DNA from: Bacteroidota bacterium
GTDB taxonomy: Bacteria; Bacteroidota; Bacteroidia; Bacteroidales; F082
Direction: 5' to 3'
Length of the DNA: 23,943 nt
Assembly: GCA_002686705.1 (NCBI GenBank)
Contig: NYYH01000003.1
Span: forward strand, 1-23,943
Shown here: positions 15,341 through 21,932 of the stretch, piece after piece
Layout: each line of letters starts with the position of its first letter
Numbering within the stretch: position 1 is the first letter of the stretch
Notes under the pieces: generated by a model
The model's input: only the letters and a program-made list of their open reading frames with translations
Told to the model about the DNA's origin: nothing
Databases searched by the model: none
Program-made: the position numbers and the translations under genes

Positions 15341-15390
15341 CGCTCCCATTTTTGGGTAAATAAAATTATCTTAAACTAATTTAAATTATT

Positions 15391-15723
15391 ATGAACCAGT
15401 ACGAAACCGTTTTCATTTTAACTCCCGTTTTGTCTGATGACCAGATGAAGGAAGCGGTAAAAAAGTATGAGGATATCCTCTCTAAGAAAGGTGTTGAAAT
15501 AGTGCATCGAGAAGATTGGGGCTTACGTAAACTCGTTTACCCCATTCAGAAAAAATCCACAGGATTTTATCATTTGTTTGAATTCAAAAATGACGGACAG
15601 TTAATTGGCGACTTGGAAGTGCAACTAAAACGTGACGAACGTGTGCTACGCTTTCTTACCGTTAAACTCGACAAACATGCAATAGCATATAACGAGAAAA
15701 AACGGAAGAATAAGAAAGAATAA
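15391..15723 (+). CDS. rpsF: 30S ribosomal protein bS6
   Basis: The 110-aa protein starts [18 protein letters not shown], with [25 protein letters not shown] and [12 protein letters not shown], all S6 hallmarks. It pairs with bS18 on the 30S platform. It is the first gene of rpsF-rpsR-rplI, with its own promoter. The C-terminus is odd: a perfect 10-bp tandem duplication (TAAGAAAGAA at 15711-15720 and 15721-15730) places a stop at 15721-15723. In the +1 frame the sequence continues as [15 protein letters not shown] to a stop at 15766. Removing one copy would restore a charged tail of the kind found in Bacteroidota S6. The core domain is intact. Confidence 0.97.
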   Translation: MNQYETVFILTPVLSDDQMKEAVKKYEDILSKKGVEIVHREDWGLRKLVYPIQKKSTGFYHLFEFKNDGQLIGDLEVQLKRDERVLRFLTVKLDKHAIAYNEKKRKNKKE

Positions 15724-15730
15724 GAAAGAA
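15711..15730 (+). repeat. 10-bp tandem duplication in the rpsF tail
   Basis: TAAGAAAGAA occurs twice in direct succession. The unit is not a multiple of three, so the second copy shifts the frame and supplies the rpsF stop. Confidence 0.85.
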
Positions 15731-15786
15731 GAAGAAAAAAAAGATAAGGAAGCAAAATCTAACTCATAAACGATAAAATTAGAACC

Positions 15787-16056
15787 ATGGCACAACCTAA
15801 TTCAGACATAAAATATTTGACACCCATTGCAGTTGACACCAAAAAGAAAAAATACTGCCGTTTCAAAAAAAGTCGTATTAAATATATCGACTATAAAGAT
15901 CCTAATTTCCTGTTGAAATTCGTAAACGAGCAAGGTAAATTATTACCTCGTCGTATTACAGGGACATCAACAAAATATCAAAAGAAAGTTGCACAAGCCG
16001 TTAAAAGAGCAAGACACCTTGCATTAATGCCTTATGTTGCTGACTTACTTAAATAA
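15787..16056 (+). CDS. rpsR: 30S ribosomal protein bS18
   Basis: The 89-aa basic protein has [20 protein letters not shown], then [33 protein letters not shown], the S18 signature. It binds the 30S platform beside bS6 and 16S rRNA helices 22-23, and in Bacteroidota it helps shield the anti-Shine-Dalgarno end of 16S rRNA. It is the second gene of the operon, 63 bases after the present rpsF stop and only about 20 after the likely ancestral one. No Shine-Dalgarno precedes it. Length is slightly above the 75-aa E. coli form because of the N-terminal extension. Confidence 0.97.
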   Translation: MAQPNSDIKYLTPIAVDTKKKKYCRFKKSRIKYIDYKDPNFLLKFVNEQGKLLPRRITGTSTKYQKKVAQAVKRARHLALMPYVADLLK

Positions 16057-16062
16057 AGGAGG
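16055..16062 (+). promoter_or_regulatory. Strong Shine-Dalgarno before rplI
   Basis: AAAGGAGG, overlapping the rpsR stop, lies 8 bases before the rplI ATG. It is the clearest Shine-Dalgarno of the window; the start regions of rpsT, rpsF and rpsR have none. Confidence 0.75.
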
Positions 16063-16070
16063 AATAGAAA

Positions 16071-16526
16071 ATGGAAGTAATTTTAAAACAAGATATATCG
16101 GGCTTAGGATATAAAAACGACCTGGTGACTGTAAAGGATGGATTTGGCAGGAATTATTTAATCCCAAAAGGACTAGCTCTTATAGCATCCGAATCAAGTA
16201 AGAAAGCTTTAACAGAGCTTAAAAAACAACAAGCTTACAAAGAAGACAAAGTAGTTAAAGAAGCTGAAGCAATTGGAGACCTTCTTAAAGATCTAGAATT
16301 AACTATTAGCGTAAAAGCAGGTACTTCAGGTAAAATTTTCGGATCAGTTAATAACATAATGGTTGCTAATGCTATCAAAGAAGCCAAAAATCTGGAAATC
16401 GAACGTAAGAATATCTATTTTGATGCAGATCATATAAAGGAAGTAGGCAAATATACTGCTACCCTAAAATTATATAAGGAAATTAAAGTGGATGTAGGTC
16501 TTGATATTATTGCTGAAGAATCGTAA
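16071..16526 (+). CDS. rplI: 50S ribosomal protein bL9
   Basis: The 151-aa protein begins MEVILKQDISGLGYKNDLVTVKDGFGRNYLIPKG, the N-terminal rRNA-binding signature of L9. A charged connecting helix (about 41-75) and the C-terminal domain with SGKIFGSVNN follow. L9 binds domain V of 23S rRNA near the L1 stalk. It is the last gene of the operon, 14 bases after rpsR, and is followed by a strong terminator. A consensus Shine-Dalgarno precedes it, unlike its operon neighbours. Length is the family norm. Confidence 0.97.
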   Translation: MEVILKQDISGLGYKNDLVTVKDGFGRNYLIPKGLALIASESSKKALTELKKQQAYKEDKVVKEAEAIGDLLKDLELTISVKAGTSGKIFGSVNNIMVANAIKEAKNLEIERKNIYFDADHIKEVGKYTATLKLYKEIKVDVGLDIIAEES

Positions 16527-16544
16527 ACGCAATATTACTATAAT

Positions 16545-16584
16545 AAAAGCCCTATTGTAAAACTACAATAGGGCTTTTTGTTTT
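16545..16584 (+). terminator. Rho-independent terminator of rpsF-rpsR-rplI
   Basis: A perfect 15-bp stem (16545-16559 with 16564-16578), loop AAAC, runs into TTTTTGTTTT. It starts 18 bases after the rplI stop. The A-rich 5' side may also let it work in reverse. Confidence 0.93.
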
Positions 16585-16642
16585 AATTTTCGCGTCATTA
16601 TTAATATTGGAAAAACAGTATTTATTCTTCTTAATAGTTAGT

Positions 16643-16677
16643 TTAACCAAAATTAACTGATATTAACGTTCGTTAAC
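16643..16677 (+). promoter_or_regulatory. Array of four TTAAC repeats at 10-bp period
   Basis: TTAAC occurs at 16643, 16653, 16663 and 16673, exactly one helical turn apart. The last two units also form a palindrome TTAACG-TT-CGTTAA (16663-16676). The array ends about 21 bases before the -7 box at 16699, covering the -33 position. This is the layout expected of an activator of the OmpR/PhoB type binding as tandem dimers; the regulator is unknown. Confidence 0.6.
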
Positions 16678-16698
16678 GCTTCAGCAATTTGTGTTTAC

Positions 16699-16706
16699 TA
16701 ATTTTG
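16699..16706 (+). promoter_or_regulatory. Promoter -7 box of the small secreted protein gene
   Basis: TAATTTTG matches TAnnTTTG, 34 bases before the ATG at 16733. It lies inside the longer reading frame that starts at GTG 16691, which argues against that start. Confidence 0.6.
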
Positions 16707-16732
16707 TCTTTGTTATATTTATGATGGCTGAT

Positions 16733-17023
16733 ATGAAAACACTTGCATTAACACTTTTTTTTCTCACCGCTCTGTTAAATATCAACTTTTTTAATGCCGA
16801 AAAATTAACAGAGAATAATAGACCATTGATTGAGAAAAAGAAGAATAATAAGGAAATTGTTCACAAGTGTTGTAATATGGATTGTAATATAATAAAAACT
16901 ATTTGTCCTCCCTATATCAAATCCAAACTACCTGCCATCAAAAGTAATGCTACAAACTTCTATAACTCGTCCCACAAAAAAGGATTTGTTATTGTTGATC
17001 CTATACTCACCTATTTAATCTAA
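16733..17023 (+). CDS. Small secreted cysteine-containing protein, unknown
   Basis: I do not recognise this gene. From the ATG at 16733 it encodes 96 aa; ATGs at 16721 and 16724 are alternatives, and the GTG at 16691 lies upstream of the promoter. The first ~20 residues (MKTLALTLFFLTALLNINFF) are a signal peptide or a single membrane helix. The mature part is short and basic, with HKCCNMDCNIIKTICPP carrying four cysteines in 13 residues, then a Lys/Asn/Ser-rich C-terminus. The cysteines could form disulfides or bind metal. It has its own -7 box and a four-fold TTAAC array upstream, so it is likely controlled by an activator and not constitutive. It lies between the rplI terminator and the SpoU methyltransferase gene. 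Confidence 0.55.
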   Translation: MKTLALTLFFLTALLNINFFNAEKLTENNRPLIEKKKNNKEIVHKCCNMDCNIIKTICPPYIKSKLPAIKSNATNFYNSSHKKGFVIVDPILTYLI

Positions 17024-17159
17024 ACATGACCATAGAGAATAATGGTTATCAAAATGCGATTAATAAGTGAAATACTTAAATAAGATCAACCACAATTTTT
17101 GTTAAATTGCCAGCAGTTACCAACTGGTATCTTTAAAGTTCAAATAGTTTGGGAAGTAA

Positions 17160-17921
17160 ATGCTAAGTAAGGCCAAAATAAAGCTACTAAACCAGCTTAA
17201 TCGAAAGAAATATCGTGAATTGCATAATATGTTTTTCGTTGAAGGCAGTAGAAATGTGCTTGACTTTTTACATAGTGATTGTAGTTTTATTGAGTTATTT
17301 GCAACAAATGATTGGATTCAGAATCATAAATTAGATATTCCAAAAGGAGATACTTCATTAGTTTCAAAGAAAGAACTTAAAAAGGTTTCAGCTCTAACAA
17401 CTGCATCTGATGTATTAGCAATATTTGAATTACCAAACACTAGTTTTAATGGAAATATTATTACAGATAATCTAACGATTGCACTTGATAACATAAGTGA
17501 TCCGGGTAACCTTGGAACAATAATCCGTACTGCTGACTGGTATGGAATTAATCAGATTTATTGCTCTAAAAATACTGTTGATGCTTTCAATCCAAAAGTT
17601 GTGCAAGCAACAATGGGATCGCTGGCACGGGTTAACGTAACTTATACTGAACTTGACAAGCTTTTTGCAACAAAACCAGAAGCACTCAAGATATTTGGCG
17701 CAGCCCTTAACGGAACACCCATTACTAACCTAAAACCTCAGACAAATGGAATAATTTTAATAGGTAGTGAAGCTCATGGAATATCTCCTGAGTTAATTGA
17801 TTATATCACCGATAAAATTACTATACCATTGTATAACAAGAATTTAGCACACCACCCCGAATCGCTAAACGCATCTATTGCAAATGCTATTATTTGCCAC
17901 ACCCTGAAGATTAAAAATTGA
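17160..17921 (+). CDS. SpoU/TrmH family RNA 2'-O-methyltransferase
   Basis: The 253-aa protein has an N-terminal substrate-binding region (NRKKYRELHNMFFVEGSRNV, residues 14-33) and a SPOUT trefoil-knot domain. Its three motifs are visible: DNISDPGNLGTIIRTADWYGI with Asn111 and Arg123, IGSEAHGIS (201-209), and IPLYNKNLAHHPESLNASIANAI (222-244), where the LN replaces the more common SLNVS form. It methylates a ribose 2'-OH of rRNA or tRNA using SAM. The form resembles the RlmB/TsnR-like rRNA methylases more than tRNA TrmH, but the target base is not evident. No clear promoter is seen; TATCTTTA and TAGTTTG just upstream are imperfect -7 boxes. Confidence 0.92.
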   Translation: MLSKAKIKLLNQLNRKKYRELHNMFFVEGSRNVLDFLHSDCSFIELFATNDWIQNHKLDIPKGDTSLVSKKELKKVSALTTASDVLAIFELPNTSFNGNIITDNLTIALDNISDPGNLGTIIRTADWYGINQIYCSKNTVDAFNPKVVQATMGSLARVNVTYTELDKLFATKPEALKIFGAALNGTPITNLKPQTNGIILIGSEAHGISPELIDYITDKITIPLYNKNLAHHPESLNASIANAIICHTLKIKN

Positions 17922-17952
17922 TAGTGAGGTTATTACCTTAATCTATTTTAGT

Positions 17953-17960
17953 TATTTTTG
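17953..17960 (+). promoter_or_regulatory. Promoter -7 box of the four-cysteine membrane protein gene
   Basis: TATTTTTG matches TAnnTTTG, 28 bases before the ATG at 17981. Confidence 0.7.
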
Positions 17961-17980
17961 TCGTCCAATTAAATTGTGAA

Positions 17981-18232
17981 ATGTTTATTAAATTACTTCT
18001 ACTTTCGATTATACTTTTAGCAATTGCGGTTGCCGGAATTGCAATTAAAATGTTTGTCAAGAAAGGTGGTGAATTTAAAAAACAATGCGCAACTATCGAC
18101 CCAAAAACGGGTGATAAACTAGGATGCACATGTAAAAGATCTAAGGGTGAAGGAAGTTGTAAAAATGAGGAAGAAAACCAAATAGATATATCACCTACTT
18201 TGGCTCAGATAAAAGAACTCCAAACAGAATAG
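17981..18232 (+). CDS. Small membrane protein with Cx12CxCx8C motif
   Basis: The 83-aa protein has one N-terminal transmembrane helix (about 4-25, MFIKLLLLSIILLAIAVAGIAIK), a basic segment FVKKGGEFKKQ, then four cysteines in the order C-x12-C-x-C-x8-C (residues 36-61) and an acidic tail. With the basic segment after the helix, the cysteines are probably cytoplasmic. The layout resembles NqrM (DUF539), the small TM protein with four cysteines needed to mature the Na+-NQR Fe-S site, though spacings differ; this is a comparison from memory. Similar small proteins seem widespread in Bacteroidota, so it is a real gene. It has its own promoter. No nqr gene is in the window. Confidence 0.8.
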   Translation: MFIKLLLLSIILLAIAVAGIAIKMFVKKGGEFKKQCATIDPKTGDKLGCTCKRSKGEGSCKNEEENQIDISPTLAQIKELQTE

Positions 18233-18298
18233 ATCATTAGATAATGTCTACATAAACTCGTATGGTTTCCATTCAAATCATGAATCAATAAAATAATT

Positions 18299-19816
18299 TT
18301 GAAAACGATTAGAAACAACCTGCAATATATATTCTTTGCTTTATCGACTTTGCTAGTTTATCTATTTTTTGATTACCATAACATCCTGTTTTTCAGACCT
18401 CAATCAATTCATTTCATCCGACAAACAGATTGTTTGTCCTTTGTAGCAACTTATTTTAATGGGGAAATGCACTTTTTCGAACCTCGAATTTTAAATTTAA
18501 ATAGCGTTGATGGAAAGGCAGTTGGTGAATTCCCCATACTTTATTATTTAACAGCATTACTTTACAAAATATTTGGCGAACACGAGTTTTTTTTACGACT
18601 CATAAACCTTTCCATTATTACAACAGGACTGCTGTTTCTTTATAAATTATTAATAAAATTACTCGACGATATTGCATACGCCTTGATCTTCACTTTTTTA
18701 TTTTTCTCTTCAGCAATTCTGATTTATTATACAAACAATTATCTTCCTGATCCGGCAGCATTAGGCTTTACTCTTATTGCATGGTACTTTTATTATGAGT
18801 TTTTAGTAAAGAGAAATAAAACCAAAGCATTTATTATTAGTTTAATATTTTTTACACTTGCATCTTTGATAAAAGTATCTTATGGATTAAATCCTGCAGC
18901 TGCTTTATTGTCGCTCATTATTATCAAAGTAATTGGTAATCAGAAATATTCAATAAAAAAGAATTACCCTTATTTACTTTCATTCTTGTTTTCATTTCTA
19001 ATAATTATCGGATGGTATTTATTCATTATTAAGTATAATGAAACCAACAATGGAAATTATTTTCTGACTCATTATCAACCAATCTGGTCTTTAAAAAAAG
19101 TGCAAATTGATGAAGTTTGGAATTACATGTACTACTATTGGCTTCCTAATTACTATTATGAAAGCACTCTTCATGTTTTCGGATGGATGATTATCATTGG
19201 TCTAATATTTATAAAAACATCAAATAAAATAATCTTAACTATTGCCACAAGTACTTTTATAGGAAGCTCAATTTACTTTGTTCTTTTCTTTTTACAATTT
19301 AAAGAACACGACTATTATTTTCTTGCTCTAATTCCTGGAATTATTTTTCTTGTGATAAACGCATTTATTTCTATTCGCAACCGGTTCCCAATTATTTTCG
19401 GAAACCTGATTTTTAAATTGGCATTACTTTTACTTCTAATACTAAGTCTTAATTATGCAAATAAAAAAGTATCTGGACGATATAGTATTAAGAATGACAA
19501 ATTCGCAAATATTGGAACACAATTAGACAATGCCAATGAGTACATTATAAATATTGGAATAAGTAAAGATTCAAAATTAATTGTAGTACAGGATTATACA
19601 CCAAATGGCAGTCTTTATTTTCTCAACAGAACAGGATGGACTATATCCGACACTGCTGCCATTGAGCTAATAAGAATACATACTTATATTCAAAAAGGAG
19701 CTTCATATTTAGTACTTACCGACAAAAACTATCTTAAAAACTCTACAATTAGAAGCCTAGCAAAGAATGTTGTTGGTGAATATAATGGAGCTGTTTTTTA
19801 TAGTTTGAATAAATAA
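18299..19816 (+). CDS. GT-C membrane glycosyltransferase (ArnT/GT39-like)
   Basis: The 505-aa protein has about 10-11 hydrophobic helices. After helix one comes the loop HFIRQTDCLSFVATYF with Asp44 (RQTD), the likely catalytic or metal-binding acid of the ArnT/PMT-type GT-C fold. EFPILYYLTALLYKIFGEHEFFLRL and NNYLPDPAALGFTLIAWYFYYEF are family-typical blocks. The last ~110 residues after the final helix form a soluble extracytoplasmic domain. It should transfer a sugar from a polyprenyl-phosphate donor onto a lipid, glycan or protein outside the cytoplasm. The start is TTG 18299; no ATG is available before residue 57. The first bases overlap a TAATTTTG promoter-like box, so the true start may be slightly different. 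No other cell-envelope gene adjoins it. Confidence 0.85.
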   Translation: MKTIRNNLQYIFFALSTLLVYLFFDYHNILFFRPQSIHFIRQTDCLSFVATYFNGEMHFFEPRILNLNSVDGKAVGEFPILYYLTALLYKIFGEHEFFLRLINLSIITTGLLFLYKLLIKLLDDIAYALIFTFLFFSSAILIYYTNNYLPDPAALGFTLIAWYFYYEFLVKRNKTKAFIISLIFFTLASLIKVSYGLNPAAALLSLIIIKVIGNQKYSIKKNYPYLLSFLFSFLIIIGWYLFIIKYNETNNGNYFLTHYQPIWSLKKVQIDEVWNYMYYYWLPNYYYESTLHVFGWMIIIGLIFIKTSNKIILTIATSTFIGSSIYFVLFFLQFKEHDYYFLALIPGIIFLVINAFISIRNRFPIIFGNLIFKLALLLLLILSLNYANKKVSGRYSIKNDKFANIGTQLDNANEYIINIGISKDSKLIVVQDYTPNGSLYFLNRTGWTISDTAAIELIRIHTYIQKGASYLVLTDKNYLKNSTIRSLAKNVVGEYNGAVFYSLNK

Positions 19817-20126
19817 TTTGCCGCATAGTTTTTCATGATATCAGTTTTTAATAAGCTATGAATCATCTCATTGCGACATCCAGAGAAAATTAATGAATTT
19901 GGTTGATAGGGCTTTGATTAGATCTTTTCTACATATACATACATCTATAACAATTACTTTTCAACTATCATTTTAATTGAAAGAGTTGTTTGAACCAATC
20001 AAATTAAATATTTTTGAACGTACTAAATAAATTGATACTTTTGTAATATTACGAAACAGTTGATTTTTTGAACCTTCAAAGTGGTCTTTTACGGGGCAGG
20101 AATTCAAGGAGCTAAATATTTATTAA
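19817..20126. other. Intergenic region between GT-C and 94-aa protein genes
   Basis: About 310 bases with no convincing gene on either strand. The only clear signal is the promoter at 20013-20043. AAGGAG at 20105-20110 is about 16 bases before the next ATG, too far for a normal ribosome site. No terminator is obvious after the glycosyltransferase. Confidence 0.6.
20013..20043 (+). promoter_or_regulatory. Complete Bacteroidota promoter (-33 and -7)
   Basis: TTTG at 20013-20016, 19 bases, then TACTTTTG at 20036-20043 is the full TTTG-N19-TAnnTTTG consensus, the best promoter of the window. It serves the 94-aa protein gene at 20127, leaving a leader of about 75 bases. A second TATTTTTG (20009-20016) overlaps the -33 element. 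Confidence 0.78.
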
Positions 20127-20411
20127 ATGAGAACTCATATAAAATTTATAAAAACTGCTCTCGTGATAATTGCTATAGGAGTATGGATAATAGTACTCCA
20201 AAATGCTGGTATCCTACCACAAATATCACCTCAGGTTGTTGTGGCCGACTCAGCCATGCGGGTTATGGGCGAAGTAGATGTTAACAACACTGTATTTGTT
20301 AAAGGAGCTGTTGATGTTAATATTGAAAGTATAAACGGTTACAGTAAGTTTTATAAAGATCCTCGCACTGGTGAATATTATGTAATCCCTGTTACTGATA
20401 CTTACGAATAA
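20127..20411 (+). CDS. Small single-helix membrane protein, unknown
   Basis: The 94-aa protein has a short basic N-terminus, one transmembrane helix (about 10-28, TALVIIAIGVWIIVLQNAG) and an extracytoplasmic tail rich in Val and Asp, with two similar stretches, GEVDVNNTVFV and GAVDVNIESING. I do not recognise a characterised family; comparable short proteins with a VLQNAGI motif seem common in Bacteroidota. It has the best promoter of the window and stands alone, about 220 bases before the transporter gene, so it is probably well expressed. No enzymatic motif is visible. Confidence 0.75.
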   Translation: MRTHIKFIKTALVIIAIGVWIIVLQNAGILPQISPQVVVADSAMRVMGEVDVNNTVFVKGAVDVNIESINGYSKFYKDPRTGEYYVIPVTDTYE

Positions 20412-20565
20412 TTTCCGTTATTATTTTCTGTATATAAATTCATATATAACCTTGTTCGCAAAATCCAGTTTTAACTCAATTAACTATAGCTACTTAATTA
20501 TTGTTAAATACCTATTTATGATGTTTATAAATCAAAAATAACTTTAAACTCAAACTATACTTTCC

Positions 20566-20583
20566 AATACAGTTTTTTGTATT
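20566..20583 (+). promoter_or_regulatory. Inverted repeat upstream of the sugar permease
   Basis: AATACA-GTTTTT-TGTATT is a 6-6-6 inverted repeat ending 48 bases before the ATG at 20631. It may be an operator or a leader hairpin. No clean TAnnTTTG box is seen; TACTTTCC just upstream is the nearest match. Confidence 0.35.
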
Positions 20584-20630
20584 ATTGACTCTCACTTAAA
20601 GCTCTAGAATAATCTGAAAAATATAATTAG

Positions 20631-21932
20631 ATGGTGAACGATAATGCAAAAAACATCGGTCCTCAAAATAAAAGGACATATATACTATCTATTGCAATTA
20701 TTGGAATTCTCTTTTTTATTTTCGGATTTGTAACCTGGCTAAATGGGATTTTAATTCCCTATTTGCAAATTGCCTGCGAACTAACAAACTTTCAAGCACT
20801 ATTTGTAGCATTTGCATTTTACATTTCTTACACCGTGATGGCATTACCTTCTTCATGGATATTGAAAAAGACAGGTTTTAAGAATGGCATGATGGTCGGT
20901 TTACTAATTATGGCTATTGGGACTATTATGTTCATTCCAGCTGCGCAAACCCGAACCTATGAACTCTTTTTATTTGGCCTTTTTATTTTAGGGACAGGAC
21001 TTGCTCTACTACAAACTGCATCGAACCCATACATTACAATTATTGGCCCTCGGGAATCCGCTGCTAAACGGATCAGTATCATGGGTATTTGTAACAAAGT
21101 CGCAGGAGCTCTGGCACCACTTATATTAGCATATTTCATTCTTCACGACGGTGATGAATTTGTTGCAAAACTCCAAACGATGGAAGAATCGATCAAAGTA
21201 GTTGCTCTCAATGAGCTTGCGGCGCGTGTAATTATCCCATATCTATTTATAACAGCAGTACTAGTTTTATTAGGGATTATGATACGTTTTGCACCACTAC
21301 CTGAAATCGAAGAAGAAGTTGTTGAGAATAATGATGACGAGTCAACTGCTAAAACAAATATTTTCCAGTTTCCAAACCTTGTTCTAGGCGTTGTTGCACT
21401 ATTTTTATACGTAGGTGCAGAAGTCATAGCGGGTGATACAATTATTCGTTATGGTATTTCCCTTGGAATACCTATTGATACTGCCAAGTTATTTACCTCA
21501 TTAACATTAGCTTCAATGATAGTTGGATACATAATTGGAATATTATTAATTCCACGCTTTTTGTCACAGGAAAGGGCACTTGCAATTTCTGCTATTCTGG
21601 GAGTAGTATTTTCAGTGGCAGCAATTTATTCTCCAGCAATGTTATCTGTAACTTTTGTAGCTTTATTAGGCATTGCTAATGCCCTGGTTTGGCCTGCAAT
21701 ATGGCCATTAGCATTACATGGTTTAAATCGTTTTATCAAAACAGGTTCAGCTATGTTAATAATGGCAATTGCAGGAGGCGCTATTCTACCATTGGTTTGG
21801 GGAAAGATTGCAGATGACTATTCTCCGCAGGGTGCTTATTGGGTGATGATACCCTTATATATTTTTATATACTTTTATGCTGTAAGATGGCATAAATTTA
21901 CTTCATGGAAAGTGAAAATAAATTCTAAATAA
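20631..21932 (+). CDS. FucP-like sugar MFS transporter
   Basis: The 433-aa major facilitator has about 12 hydrophobic helices. GFVTWLNGILIPYLQIACELTNFQA and the SNPYITIIGPRESAAKRISIMGICNK block are typical of the FucP/GluP group of sugar:H+ symporters. A charged cytoplasmic loop (about 225-245, EIEEEVVENNDDES) separates the two halves. It imports a free monosaccharide across the inner membrane. Its stop overlaps the ATG of the nucleotidyltransferase (TAATG), so the two are translationally coupled, and a sugar kinase follows. The context favours an N-acetylhexosamine or a hexose as substrate. The family can carry fucose, glucose, galactose or GlcNAc, so the exact sugar is inferred. Confidence 0.9.
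   Translation: MVNDNAKNIGPQNKRTYILSIAIIGILFFIFGFVTWLNGILIPYLQIACELTNFQALFVAFAFYISYTVMALPSSWILKKTGFKNGMMVGLLIMAIGTIMFIPAAQTRTYELFLFGLFILGTGLALLQTASNPYITIIGPRESAAKRISIMGICNKVAGALAPLILAYFILHDGDEFVAKLQTMEESIKVVALNELAARVIIPYLFITAVLVLLGIMIRFAPLPEIEEEVVENNDDESTAKTNIFQFPNLVLGVVALFLYVGAEVIAGDTIIRYGISLGIPIDTAKLFTSLTLASMIVGYIIGILLIPRFLSQERALAISAILGVVFSVAAIYSPAMLSVTFVALLGIANALVWPAIWPLALHGLNRFIKTGSAMLIMAIAGGAILPLVWGKIADDYSPQGAYWVMIPLYIFIYFYAVRWHKFTSWKVKINSK

Noticed and set aside
20081..20284. 67-aa frame MVFYGAGIQGAKYLL..., overlapping the 94-aa gene
   Set aside because: The N-terminus looks protein-like, but the rest is Cys/Ser/Arg-rich noise out of frame with the better supported gene at 20127, which has a clean transmembrane helix.
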